From positions 330,188 to 394,187 of the forward strand of contig JANQAB010000002.1 of NCBI GenBank assembly GCA_024707265.1: a DNA stretch of 64,000 bases, written 5' to 3'. The notes below the pieces were generated by a model, which worked only from the letters and a program-made list of their open reading frames with translations, ran no database searches and was not told the DNA's origin. Every line of letters starts with the position of its first letter. Within the stretch, counting starts at the first letter, position 1. Position numbers and translations under genes: made by a program. This DNA comes from Sporocytophaga sp. GTDB taxonomy: Bacteria; Bacteroidota; Bacteroidia; Cytophagales; Cytophagaceae. Positions 8,457 to 18,654 of this stretch are shown here, piece by piece.

Positions 8457-8939
8457 TTATTTTTCTTTAGCGTTCAAGTAGTCTTGCTCGATGAATGTGT
8501 ATTTTAACTCGGTTTCAATATGATGTTTTGTCTCAGAAACTATTCTTGATTCCCAGCCACCTGTTGAAGACCCACCAAAAATATTCCTGGGATTTCCGAA
8601 AACGATGGCTTTGGTATTCGATCCGATCGTATTAAATCCATAATGAACTGCTAGCGTATTGTTATCAAATGAGACTAATGCAGAGTCTAAATTAATAGTG
8701 CTATTTAAGTAGTTTGAGGCATTGCCTTTTCCGAAGACATTAGATTTATATATCAGGTTACAAGAAGCATCAGCGATAGAATCTATTGTTCGATTCCTGA
8801 TAATCATTCCGTCTTTATAATAGGTTATATTAACCGAATGATTTGAGTTATTGCATATAAAATTATTAGTGGAATAGGATGTTTCCTTTTTACATGCAGT
8901 TAAAATACTAACAAGCATAAGCAGTACTTTCTTTTTCAT
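8457..8939 (-). CDS. Array lipoprotein 4
   Basis: This 160-aa paralog has signal peptide MKKKVLLMLVSILTAC and the anchor cysteine followed by KKET. It shares the family landmarks: YYKDG, FGKGNASNY, VSFDNNTLAVHYGF, NPRNIFGG, and the C-terminal TFIEQDYLNAKEK. It is more diverged than array members 1, 3 and 5 in the middle of the domain. It stands as its own unit between two palindromic terminators. Confidence 0.75.
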   Translation of the reverse strand: MKKKVLLMLVSILTACKKETSYSTNNFICNNSNHSVNITYYKDGMIIRNRTIDSIADASCNLIYKSNVFGKGNASNYLNSTINLDSALVSFDNNTLAVHYGFNTIGSNTKAIVFGNPRNIFGGSSTGGWESRIVSETKHHIETELKYTFIEQDYLNAKEK

Positions 8940-9045
8940 TTTTTAAGTTTCAAATTAAGACATTGATTTTACTTTAATTGGTCACTTAAAGAAGTTTAAC
9001 ATAGTGGTCATAGATATGATTAACAGATGGGAGAATTGTTAGAAT

Positions 9046-9073
9046 AGAATAAAGCCCTGCAGGGCTTTATTCT
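9046..9073. terminator. Perfect 28-bp palindrome after array lipoprotein 3
   Basis: agaataaagccctg is followed directly by its exact complement, with no spacer. It lies downstream of the 9101-9583 gene and upstream of the 8457-8939 gene and probably terminates transcription on the minus strand. Confidence 0.65.
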
Positions 9074-9100
9074 ATATACATATAGTATGAATTTATATAA

Positions 9101-9583
9101 TTATTTACCTTTAGCTTCCAAATAATCCTGCTCAGTGAAGGTAAATGTATATTCGTTAGAAATCTTATGTTTTCTCTCTGATACAATTCTCCTGATATAA
9201 TTATCTCCATTATAAATACTTCTGTTATGGGTATATGGAATGCCTGTAGAACCAAACCCTGAATTGGTAGAATAGTAGCTGTAATGTATAAGTTTTACTG
9301 TGTCATCAAAGGCTATCTGAGTAGAGTCAAAAATAGCCAGGTGGTCAAAATAGCTGTATCCAGTTCCTTTTCCTCGGTTACTTTTTCTTAAAACAGTTGT
9401 ATCACTTCCTTTGGAAATGTAGAGAACGTCTTCATGGACAATATATCCCTGATAGTATGGAATGATAATGATTGAATGAGCTGTCTTATTTGATATAATA
9501 CTTTCAGTGTAAGAACTTTCTTCATAGATGCAAGAGAAGCCGATCATTGGAATAATTGCTATGATAAATTGGTATTTGGTCAT
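9101..9583 (-). CDS. Array lipoprotein 3
   Basis: This 160-aa paralog has signal peptide MTKYQFIIAIIPMIGFSC, with the anchor cysteine followed by IYEES. Shared landmarks are IIPYYQGYI, SNRGKGTGYSYFD, IAFDDTVKLIHYSY, RSIYNGDNY and the C-terminal TFTEQDYLEAKGK. It begins 9 nt after the stop of the 9593-10051 gene, so the two should be one transcript. The gene ends at the palindrome at 9046-9073. Confidence 0.75.
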   Translation of the reverse strand: MTKYQFIIAIIPMIGFSCIYEESSYTESIISNKTAHSIIIIPYYQGYIVHEDVLYISKGSDTTVLRKSNRGKGTGYSYFDHLAIFDSTQIAFDDTVKLIHYSYYSTNSGFGSTGIPYTHNRSIYNGDNYIRRIVSERKHKISNEYTFTFTEQDYLEAKGK

Positions 9584-9592
9584 AAGGTTATC

Positions 9593-10051
9593 TTATTTAT
9601 TTTTTGCATCCAGATAGTCTTGTTGTATGAAAGTATAGCTTAAGGTAACTGTTCGAAGATGTTTTGAGTTATTCACAATTTCTTTGTGATAGCTGTCTTT
9701 ATTATAAAAACATCTTTCAGAATATAAGTTATAGGATTTGGAAGGATGACTTAATGTGTCATTGTAATGTGTTATAGAATCTGACTTGTTAAAAATAACA
9801 GTTATTGGATTACCATCTACAAAAGGAGCATAACTTACTCCATCACTTAGACCTCTTCCCCAACTTAAATTGAATTCTTTGATGTCTCTTTTCAAAAGTA
9901 CTAAAGTATCTTCTTGAAGAAATTTGGATATAATCTTAACCTCTACTCCGGAATTATTGAATATTGTGAACTTGTTGAAAGTAGCTCCTTCTTTTTGACA
10001 GTTTGAAAAAAGTAAGAATAAAGATGTTAATAATAGGTTGTAGGTTTTCAT
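9593..10051 (-). CDS. Array lipoprotein 2
   Basis: This 152-aa paralog has signal peptide MKTYNLLLTSLFLLFSNC, with the anchor cysteine followed by QKEG. It keeps the family framework (WGRGLSDGVSYAPF, IFNKSDSITHYNDT, YNKDSY) and the C-terminal signature TFIQQDYLDAKNK. It is the most diverged of the five. It is cotranscribed with the next gene (9-nt gap) and preceded by a hairpin at 10134-10151. Confidence 0.75.
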   Translation of the reverse strand: MKTYNLLLTSLFLLFSNCQKEGATFNKFTIFNNSGVEVKIISKFLQEDTLVLLKRDIKEFNLSWGRGLSDGVSYAPFVDGNPITVIFNKSDSITHYNDTLSHPSKSYNLYSERCFYNKDSYHKEIVNNSKHLRTVTLSYTFIQQDYLDAKNK

Positions 10052-10133
10052 GCTATTAAAAATTATTCATACATAAATCAATTTGACTGTCCGTGACTTT
10101 TCAGGTTTAGGCCTTTTTAATTGATATAAAAGA

Positions 10134-10151
10134 AAAGCCTCCGAGGGCTTT
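10134..10151. terminator. Short hairpin between array lipoproteins 1 and 2
   Basis: aaagcct / gggcttt stem with a 4-nt loop, downstream of the minus-strand gene at 10175-10648. This is a weak terminator call. Confidence 0.45.
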
Positions 10152-10174
10152 AAGCATTTATTAAATTGATGGTA

Positions 10175-10648
10175 TTATTTTTCTTTTGCATCCAAATAGT
10201 CTTGCTCGATGAAGGTGAAAGTATATTCAGTATGTATTTTATACTTTTCTTCAGAAATTATTTTGTATTCATAATTGTCTCTATTATAAATGTTTCTTTT
10301 ATTGTCATACTTTATTGCGCTAACGCTTTTGCCTTGTTCATTTTGCCTGTAATGGACAGCATTAATGCTATCATCGAATACAATATAAATGGAGTCATAA
10401 GGGACCATATATGTGGCATACGATAAACCTTGTGCTTTTCCCCTGCTACTTTTGGAAAGCGCTAAAATGTTTGATTTTGGTTGAATACTTATTGTTTCAT
10501 CATAGGATATTACGCCTTTAAAATAAGGGACCAGTTGTATTGAGTGCATAGTATTATTTACCAAATATGTACTGGAATATGTACTTTCTTCCTTAATACA
10601 AGACGTAATACTTAATAAAATTAATGTTAGGATAAAAGTGTGTTTCAT
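10175..10648 (-). CDS. Array lipoprotein 1 (directly behind the metalloprotease)
   Basis: This 157-aa paralog has signal peptide MKHTFILTLILLSITSC, with the anchor cysteine followed by IKEES. Family landmarks are LVPYFKGVIS, SSRGKAQGLSYATY, IVFDDSINAVHYRQ, KRNIYNRDNYEYK and the C-terminal TFIEQDYLDAKEK. Its start lies only 1 nt after the stop codon of the metalloprotease gene, so translation is probably coupled. This is the member that ties the lipoprotein family to the protease. Confidence 0.8.
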   Translation of the reverse strand: MKHTFILTLILLSITSCIKEESTYSSTYLVNNTMHSIQLVPYFKGVISYDETISIQPKSNILALSKSSRGKAQGLSYATYMVPYDSIYIVFDDSINAVHYRQNEQGKSVSAIKYDNKRNIYNRDNYEYKIISEEKYKIHTEYTFTFIEQDYLDAKEK

Positions 10649-10649
10649 G

Positions 10650-12263
10650 TTAATAGCTTTTCATTAATAAGTCAATTTGTTCATCTGTGACATTGTGAGG
10701 TTTGTTCTTTTTAAGCTGTTCTTTTAAAGAAGTTTGTCCATAAACGTGCTTAAGAAAATTGGACTCAATCCCACTTAGACTATAACCTGTAACGGCATCA
10801 TTAGGATAAGATGAACTTTGCCATTCAAGGCTTTCGTTAAAATTATCTACCAAATTAATAAATATTGAAGAATATTCTTTTTTACATTCTATAGGCCAAT
10901 ATTGATAAGCTCTATCTAATGGATATGAGGCATAAATTTGATAATTACCAGTTCCATAATCTCGGATTCCTCTATCTCTATATTCCAAACTAGTTATATA
11001 CCATTCTACCGCCACAGGCCAGCTTTCTCTTATAAATTCATTGACTTGTAGATATTGAACTGGACCTGCATTCATTTTTATATAATGGGTTGTATGGCAG
11101 GTTTCATGACATGTCGTGGAGAAAATTTCATCCGAATCCAATTCTACAGCTTCATCAAACCTGTAAATAAATATATTAGGATTGATAGAAAATACGCTCC
11201 AGGTGCCAATATTTAATCCTTGAACACTACCGCTTTTATCGTAAGCTGCATATTTCAGTTTAAACCCCAATATCGGCCTTGATAATCCTCCAATATACCC
11301 ATAATGATATCTCCATGCCCCTCTGAAAACATGTGCATAGAATCTGTTTACTCCATCCCATAAATCAACATTCCAGGAGCTTTTCTGCTTTGGGCCGTCT
11401 ATCATGGCTTGTCCGAATGTACCACTTCGGATATCAAAACCTCCTGTTTCAAATACAAGTGAATAATTGGCTGGCCTTTTGAACCCAGCCGTCTGATACC
11501 AGCCATTCTGATCTGTTACAGCTTCGTTTACATCAAACCATCTTCTGGCTCTCATTCTCACTCCCTGTAGGGGAATTAGTTTGCCTAATCTGGTATCGTA
11601 AACTTTGACCGTCCCATTGGGGTTCCATGCTGCGCGATTGGTGTTGTTCGTTTGCAAGGTATCGTCATAGTTTTTAGTAAGAATCATTGCCTCATCAACC
11701 AAGGCATCTATGAATCCTTTTCCATGTATCCTTAAATTGGCTACTTCCCCTTCTATGCTACTATCAGACTCTGGTAAATAAAGTTCAGCAAGGATCTCAT
11801 GTCGGATATTCTTATTGAAGTTATAATCATATTTAATAGCAACATATTGCCAGGTGGGATTGTCTTCAGGGATGTCCGGATCCTGATACGAATTGCCGTA
11901 TGTTATAATCTCATAATCCAAGGGTATCTGATAAAGTTTTAATGTAGTATCTGATTTCAGAATATCATATTCTGTCCAATCCTTCGGCAGAAAGCGCAAA
12001 TACAAATGTGTTAGTCTAACAGGAGAATCGTCTGAACTGATTCTTGAGTTAGATGAAGACGCAATATTGGAAAATGCAATTTTCATATTTTCGACAGTGT
12101 ATGGATTTTCCAATTTCCGACCCAGTATAATTTTTTCTGCTGGCCCTGATTGTGTATTGCCCTGCTTAGAAGGTGTAATGTGTTCATGCTCTCTTTTACA
12201 TGAGGCAAAGAAGATGAGGCTTAGACATACTAATGCCAATTTCATGGATAGCTGATTGTTCAT
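10650..12263 (-). CDS. Secreted lipoprotein zinc metalloprotease (HExxH)
   Basis: This 537-aa lipoprotein has a lipobox signal (ALVCLSLIFFASC, then KREHE). The start may be codon 1 or the Met at codon 7. At about residues 386-393 it carries HETCHTTH, a zinc-binding HExxH motif with an extra His, followed about 20 residues later by FIRESWPVAVEW. The Glu there is placed like the third zinc ligand of gluzincin-type peptidases. Upstream is a beta-rich carboxypeptidase-regulatory-like segment (VRMRARRWFDVNEAVTDQNG). It likely acts at the cell surface as a peptidase; the substrate is unknown. It heads an operon with at least one of the five small lipoproteins. Confidence 0.7.
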   Translation of the reverse strand: MNNQLSMKLALVCLSLIFFASCKREHEHITPSKQGNTQSGPAEKIILGRKLENPYTVENMKIAFSNIASSSNSRISSDDSPVRLTHLYLRFLPKDWTEYDILKSDTTLKLYQIPLDYEIITYGNSYQDPDIPEDNPTWQYVAIKYDYNFNKNIRHEILAELYLPESDSSIEGEVANLRIHGKGFIDALVDEAMILTKNYDDTLQTNNTNRAAWNPNGTVKVYDTRLGKLIPLQGVRMRARRWFDVNEAVTDQNGWYQTAGFKRPANYSLVFETGGFDIRSGTFGQAMIDGPKQKSSWNVDLWDGVNRFYAHVFRGAWRYHYGYIGGLSRPILGFKLKYAAYDKSGSVQGLNIGTWSVFSINPNIFIYRFDEAVELDSDEIFSTTCHETCHTTHYIKMNAGPVQYLQVNEFIRESWPVAVEWYITSLEYRDRGIRDYGTGNYQIYASYPLDRAYQYWPIECKKEYSSIFINLVDNFNESLEWQSSSYPNDAVTGYSLSGIESNFLKHVYGQTSLKEQLKKNKPHNVTDEQIDLLMKSY

Positions 12264-12463
12264 TTTATATTTCTTTAAAAGTTGCTGGAAAAAAGCTCTG
12301 ATTAAAAATCAGATTTCAAAAGTATGTAATGATTTAATTATTTCAAAATTAGTGAGTTGTAACACTTGTTTTGGGGTGGGAGATAAAAAAGTAGGAGCGT
12401 TATAAAAACTAAGAAGGCCTGGAAGTCCGAGGGCTTTTTAAACTTTTGGAAGCTATGATAAAA

Positions 12464-12973
12464 TTACTTCACCAGCTTCTCATACGCCTGTTCTACAAGC
12501 TCGAAATGGAACTGGTCACATATATTGTCAAATGAAGCTGTAATCTCTTCATTCATCGGATTGCTATACTTCCTTCATGCCTGTGATTAATGGTCTCAGG
12601 AGCCTTGAATTTATTTTCTTCAATAAGCGCACCTACTTGCTTATATGTATCTCTGAATGGTGTTCCATCCAATACCATCTGATTGACTACTTCTACGCTG
12701 AAAAGATACTTGTACTTCTCATCTTTCAGCAGGTTGCTTTTTACCTTTATCTGTCAAAGCATGTAAGCCGCTATCTGAAGACAATTGTTCAAATCTTCAA
12801 ATGCAGAAGGAAGTTTTCCTTAATGATCTGAAGATCTCTGTGATAACCAGAAGGCAGGTTAGAGGTAATCAGACTATTCTCATTTGGTAATGACTGAATC
12901 CTGTTACATCTTGCTCTGATCAACTCGAATACGTCCGGGTTTTTCTTGTGAGGCATGATGCTTGAACCTGTAG
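12464..12973 (-). pseudogene. Truncated, degraded copy of the 3' end of argH
   Basis: This segment matches 17290-17799 (the last ~170 codons of argH) almost base for base and in the same orientation, including the stop codon. Shared stretches include ttacttcaccagcttctcat and atggtgttccatccaatacc. It has point changes and at least two single-base deletions (near 12566 and 12810), and similarity ends abruptly near 12973. No start codon or promoter is kept, so it is a dead duplicate. Together with argH it makes a direct repeat around the Asp-box gene. Confidence 0.9.
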
Positions 12974-13341
12974 TTAATTATTTTCTTTGAGATTATGAGG
13001 TAGTGTGTATATGAATAAATGAAATTGTATATATCACATCTGCCTCCTCGCGAAGAGAGATTTGACCATTGTCACATCCAGATATAATCTAACCAAGGTG
13101 ATTAAGAATCTGATATCTACATTCATTACGACATCTTTTAAAGGGCAATGAAAAAAAATAATCGACGGTAATAGTGAAAATTCTATCTGAAAATGAGTGC
13201 ATTTTATTGCTTTTATTCTAAGTAAAAATGAGCTAAGTTCCTTAATGTAACTTTTGATACAAATTACTTTTCCAGGATTTTGTAATTATGTCCTCATTCC
13301 TTTTATAGAGGGAAATCATTAAACATACAAAAATCAACCTT
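12974..13341. other. Intergenic region upstream of the Asp-box gene
   Basis: No gene is seen in this 370-bp AT-rich stretch. It begins at the breakpoint of the argH duplicate and must hold the promoter of the large secreted protein. I could not find an unambiguous TAnnTTTG element at a suitable distance. Confidence 0.4.
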
Positions 13342-16300
13342 ATGAAAAAGCAAAATTTATTTTTTGCCGGGATTCTATTGCTCCTGCTTATTTCAGCTCA
13401 GGCAGCAATGTCACAGGACTGGCTGAAAAAATACTCAGAAGAAACCGGAAAAGTTTCCGGAGATCTTAATTTCTATGATGTAAAAAAATGGGCCAATAAA
13501 TATTTCAAAGATGTAGAACAAGAGATGGCCGAAGACAACAAGCTCGGGAAATCTTTTATGGGTAGTGAAGAAGGTAAAAAAGGACTATACATAAAATATA
13601 AACGTTGGGAATGGTATTGGAGTACAAGACTTGATAAAAATGGCAATCTTGGATATGGTAATGCCAAAGTTTTTAAGAAAAACACAAGGAGGCTTGTGCC
13701 TGGTGTGAATACCTGGAAGAGTATAGGTTTTACTCAGAATTCAGGAGGCTATTGGGGAATGGGAAGAGCTGATTGTATGGGCTTCCACCCTACTAATGAT
13801 AATATCTTTTATGTCGGTTCAAACGGTGGTGGCATCTGGAAAACAACAGACGGTGGTAATACTTATACACCTTTAGGTGATTTCCTTCCAGTAAGCCAGG
13901 TAGGAAATATCATAGTCGATTTTGCTAATCCCAATACAGTCTACATTTCATTGGCCCCTCGTGGTGGCTGGATGAATAAAAGTATGGGTATTTACAAGTC
14001 AACTGATGCCGGACTGACCTGGAATCCAACTGCCATGTCGGATGAATACAATGCTGGACAACCTATTTACGATATGATTTCCAGTGAGACTAATTCCTCT
14101 ATTCTTCTGGTAGGAAGACAAGACGGGATTTTCAGGACAGCCAATGGCGGTAGTTCATGGACTAAAGTTACTGACTGGACTTGTAATGATTTGGTTTGGA
14201 AACCAGGAAGTGCAACAAGAGTATACGCTGCAAGAGATGATTATTGGGGATCTTCTGAGGTTTATGTTTCAGATGATGCAGGTGTAACTTGGAGTAAACT
14301 TACGAACATCAGTCTTCCTTATAATTCATTAACGTTGACTGCTACAGCTGCAAATTCAAATATTATAGCTTATTCATCACAACAGCCAACAAAGAGCCTT
14401 TATGTTTCAACCAACAATGGATCTTCTTTTACTTTTAAATCCAATCTCCCGCAAGAACAGCATATCTTTTATTCTAAGACCAATGCTAATATTATGTATA
14501 ATGGGGGGGTAAACGTTTCAAAAAGTACTGACGGAGGTGTTACATGGGTACAGCAAACTCATTGGCATAGTAATCCACCTTATGTTGAAATACATGCCGA
14601 TGTGAGAAATATATATCACAGTCCTGTAAATAATGACCTTGTATATTTCTGTAATGACGGTGGAGTAGCAAGGTATAATGAGCCTAACAACCAATGGACT
14701 GAATTATATAACGGATTGCAGATAACGCAGTATTATAGCATTGCCTGTGCTCAGACAGATTCTGTAACAATCATTGCCGGAAGCCAGGATAATGGAGGTA
14801 GCAGAAGGAATGCAAATGGAGTATGGCAGAATACAAATGGAGGAGATGCCATGATGCAGGCCATTGATCCTACAGACGCCAATGTAATGTATTCAACTTA
14901 TGTAAATGGAGAGCTTCACAGATCTCTCGATGGCTGGGTAAATAATTATGTAACCATCAGTAATAATATTCCAGGGGGAAACCCAATGGTGCGTGGGTTA
15001 CGCCGTACGTGTTGGATCCTAACAATCATAATTCAATTGTTATAGGATATGATGAAGTATACAGATCAACAAACAGAGGTGATACATGGACTAAAATAAG
15101 TACTGGCCTTACTAATGGAGGGGAAATGCATAGTATTGCTGTTGCTCAGTCCGACTCCAGGATCATCTATTGTACCGGAGATCAAAAACAGACAGATGGC
15201 AGTACAATCAATAAATTTTTCAAAACCACTAATCAAGGGACTTCATGGACGACCTATTCTAGTCCTGCTAAAGAAAGAATAACCCAATTGGCTGTTCATC
15301 CTACCAATCCTCAGGTTGTATGGATTACTACCGGAGGATGGGTTGATAATCAGAAAGTGTTTAAATCCACGAATGGTGGTGCAACTTGGGTGAACTATTC
15401 TACTGGCCTGCCTAATGTGCCAACGAATACTATTGTTTATCAGGCTGGAAGCAACGACGCTCTATATGTTGGAAATGACATGGGTGTTTATTACCGCAAC
15501 AGTACAATGAGCAAATGGGAATCTTATAGTGCAGGGCTCCCGAATACAGTTGTAACAGATCTTGAAATACAGAATTCTGCGAAGCTTTTAAGAGCCTCAA
15601 CTTATGGAAGAGGTGCCTGGGAAGCACGTCTTATACTAAATGCTTCTCAGATTGAGGACTGCAAAGGAGTAGCAGGTGGTACTGCAGCAATCGATGGATG
15701 CGGTGTTTGTGCTGGCGGTACTACAGGAATTGTGCCAAATACTTCATGTTGTAGTCCGGGTACAGCTATTGCTGTCCAAAGATGGAATAACGTTAGCGGC
15801 AACTCCGTTTCTGATATCCCTGTTAATACAACACCAAGTCAGACAATTTATTTAGATGCGCTTGATAAAGATTTCATCGGAGAAGACGATTTCGGAAACA
15901 GGATAACTGGCCTTTTATGTCCTCCTTCAACAGGTACTTACAAGTTCTGGATTGCTTCTGATGATGCTAGTGAATTGTGGCTTAGCACTAATAACCTTGC
16001 TACAAACAAAGTAAAGATAGCATACCTTGATGGTGCAGTGGGATATAAAAATTACGATGCAACTTCAGGACAGGCCTCTGCAAGTATCAACCTTGTGAAG
16101 GGACAACAATACTATTTTGAAGTTCTGCATAAAGAAGGCGGGGGAGATGCTCATTTGACTGTAGCCTGGGCTTTGGGTAATGAACCACGTTCTCCGATAA
16201 GAGCAGGGTATATCTCTCAGGGAGTTACCAATAATGCCCCAACAGTCTCTATCTCGTCACCGGTAAATAATTCTACATATACAACTCCGACTTCTGTAAT

Positions 16301-17048
16301 AATAAATGTTTCGGCAGACGATTCAGACGGATCGGTCACAAAAGTAGAATTCTATAGTGATGCGGTAAAACTTGGTGAAGCTCTTTCTAGTCCATACCAG
16401 TATATATGGACAAATGCTCCTGCCGGCACTTATGTACTCACCGCAAAAGCTACAGACAACCTTGGATTAGTGAATACTTCTTCTCCGGTAAGCATTACGA
16501 TTAATGCTCCTGCTACAGGAGATATAATAGGTCCAGACTGTATGGCCAAAAGCGAATCACAAATATTCTCAGTTAATCCGACTCTGATAAGTGGTGCAAA
16601 CAATTTTAGCTGGTGGTCAAATGCTTCTGTTCAGAGTATAGTACCTTCAGGTGGTTCTACAGCATCCTCTACCAGTATCTCTTCCGGAGCTAGCTTTGGT
16701 GGAGGCCAGATCTGTGTGGGTATTAATTATAGCGGTGCTCCGCATTACCAGTCATTTTGCAAGAATGTAAGTCTTTGTCCAGTACTTCGCGCAGGTGAAA
16801 CAGGGAAGAGATCCTTTATATCCATATTTCCGAATCCTTCGATTGATGCATTTATCCTGAAGTCAGAGAAGGCCGTGAGGACTTTGATTGTAACAAATAA
16901 TGAAGGTGAACAAATTTATACTCTCACAGGAGTAGAAGATGGGAGAGTTCTTGAACTGGGTAGAAATTTTTCTGCAGGAAATTATGTCACTTATATCAAG
17001 TATGAAGACGGAAGTGAGGAAACGTTAAAATTGATTAAAGTAAAATAG
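13342..17048 (+). CDS. Large secreted Asp-box (sortilin/BNR-like) protein with PA14, Ig-like and T9SS domains; one frameshift
   Basis: Two overlapping frames (13342-15045 and 15009-17048) form one protein of about 1235 aa. A signal peptide (about 1-24) is followed by a beta-propeller with at least nine Asp-box turns (TDGGNTY, STDAGLTW, SDDAGVTW, STDGGVTW, STNRGDTW, STNGGATW). Next come a PA14-like domain (TYKFWIASDDASELWL), an Ig-like domain (VEFYSDAVKLGE) and a C-terminal T9SS sorting domain (SIFPNPSIDAF). The frame breaks near 14974-14984, where one base is missing in a G5-A3-C3 stretch; restoring it gives NGAWVTPYVLDPNN. The layout suggests a surface or extracellular carbohydrate-related protein. 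Enzyme activity (GH74-like) is possible but unproven. Confidence 0.8.
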
Positions 17049-17070
17049 TATACAATCATGTTTCTTTTGG

Positions 17071-17103
17071 AACCTTGAAAGCTTATGCTTTCAAGGTTTT
17101 GTT
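17071..17103 (+). terminator. Terminator after the Asp-box gene
   Basis: A 12-bp stem (aaccttgaaagc / gctttcaaggtt) with a 4-nt loop and a T-rich tail. Confidence 0.8.
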
Positions 17104-17239
17104 TTGATATATATCATTAGTATAAGGAGGATGCAATATGATTGAGAGTGTTTTTTGCTTTAGAGCATAGAAGAAATAATAGGTTGGAGGTTAGAAAAGG
17201 TATGGCATGGCATAGTTTTCTATCAATAAAGAACTAAAA

Positions 17240-17264
17240 AGCCCCGAAAAAATTTTCCGAGGCT
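17240..17264 (-). terminator. Terminator of the arginine operon
   Basis: On the minus strand, agcctcggaaaa pairs with ttttcggggct and is followed by TTTT. It lies just downstream of argH. Confidence 0.7.
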
Positions 17265-17289
17265 ATCTTATTTTTTAATTAAGATAAAA

Positions 17290-18621
17290 TTACTTCACCA
17301 GCTTCTCATACGCCTGCTCTACGAGCTCGAAATGGAACTGGTCAAATATGTTGTCAAATGAGGCTGTAATCTCTTCATTCATCAGATTGCCTATACTTCC
17401 TTCATGCGTATGGTTGATGGTCTCTGGTGCCTTAAATTTATTTTCTTCAATAAGAGCACCTACTTGCTTATATGCATCTCTGAATGGTGTTCCATCCAAT
17501 ACCATCTGATTGACTACTTCTACGCTGAAAAGATACTTGTACTTCTCATCTTTCAGCAGGTTGCTTTTTACTTTTATCTGTCCAAGCATGTAAGCTGCAA
17601 TCTGAAGGCAGTTGTTCAGATCCTCAAATGCAGGCAGGAAGTTTTCTTTGATGATCTGAAGATCTCTGTGATAACCTGAAGGCAGGTTAGAGGTAATCAG
17701 ACTAATCTCATTTGGTAATGACTGAATCCTGTTACATCTTGCTCTGATCAACTCGAATACGTCAGGGTTTTTCTTGTGAGGCATGATGCTTGAACCTGTT
17801 GTCAACTCATCCGGGAATGTTATGAAACCGAAGTTCTGATTCATATACAAACAAACATCCATCGCAAGTCTGCCAAGAGTTGACGCTATGGAAGACATAG
17901 CAGCTGCAACGTTCTTTTCAGTTTTGCCTCTTCCCATCTGAGCATAAACAACATTGTAATTTAAGCTCTCAAAACCTAAAAGATCTGTTGTCATTTGTCT
18001 GTTCAGTGGAAATGAAGAACCATAACCGGCAGCAGAACCTAAAGGGTTTTTATTCGCGATTTTATATGCTGCCAGCATCATATTCAGATCATCTGCAAGG
18101 CTTTCTGCATAAGCGCCGAACCATAATCCGAAAGAAGATGGCATTGCTATCTGCAAATGGGTATACCCCGGGAGTAAATCGTTTTTATGTCTTTCGCTCA
18201 AAGAAATCAAGAGCTCAAACAAAGCCTTTACATTTTCAACAGTTACCCTGATCTGATCTCTTATATATAGCTTAAGGTCCAGAAGCACCTGATCATTCCG
18301 GGATCTTCCGCTGTGTATCTTCTTACCTACATCGCCTAGTCTTCTTGTAAGAATTAATTCTACCTGAGAGTGTACATCTTCCACGCCATCTTCAATAGTG
18401 AACTGACCTTTCTGTATTTCTCTGTAGATATTTTTTAATTCTTTATGAAGGATAGTTAATTCACTAGCCTCTAGCAGTCCGATGCTTTCAAGCATCTGAG
18501 TGTGTGCAAGAGATCCCAGTACGTCAAATTCAGCCAGAAGCATATCCATCTCGCGATCTTTGCCAACAGTGAATTTCTCAATGCTTTTATTTACTTCTGT
18601 GCTTTTTTGCCACAACTTCAT
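17290..18621 (-). CDS. argH: Argininosuccinate lyase
   Basis: This 443-aa enzyme of the fumarase/aspartase superfamily splits argininosuccinate into arginine and fumarate, the last step of arginine synthesis. The superfamily signature GSSIMPHKKNP is present, as are the argininosuccinate lyase motif SGRSRNDQV and the TxxDxxx-type helices. The length is normal. It is the last gene of the minus-strand arginine cluster, 33 nt after argE, and is followed by a terminator. A degraded copy of its 3' third lies at 12464-12973. Confidence 0.95.
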   Translation of the reverse strand: MKLWQKSTEVNKSIEKFTVGKDREMDMLLAEFDVLGSLAHTQMLESIGLLEASELTILHKELKNIYREIQKGQFTIEDGVEDVHSQVELILTRRLGDVGKKIHSGRSRNDQVLLDLKLYIRDQIRVTVENVKALFELLISLSERHKNDLLPGYTHLQIAMPSSFGLWFGAYAESLADDLNMMLAAYKIANKNPLGSAAGYGSSFPLNRQMTTDLLGFESLNYNVVYAQMGRGKTEKNVAAAMSSIASTLGRLAMDVCLYMNQNFGFITFPDELTTGSSIMPHKKNPDVFELIRARCNRIQSLPNEISLITSNLPSGYHRDLQIIKENFLPAFEDLNNCLQIAAYMLGQIKVKSNLLKDEKYKYLFSVEVVNQMVLDGTPFRDAYKQVGALIEENKFKAPETINHTHEGSIGNLMNEEITASFDNIFDQFHFELVEQAYEKLVK

Positions 18622-18654
18622 GGTAACGAATTTTTAAATATCAGATAATTAGAA

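Noticed and set aside
12577..12831. 84-aa plus-strand ORF near 12.6 kb and its twin at 17404-17679
   Set aside because: Both are antisense to argH or its degraded copy; their similarity reflects the duplication, not a gene family.
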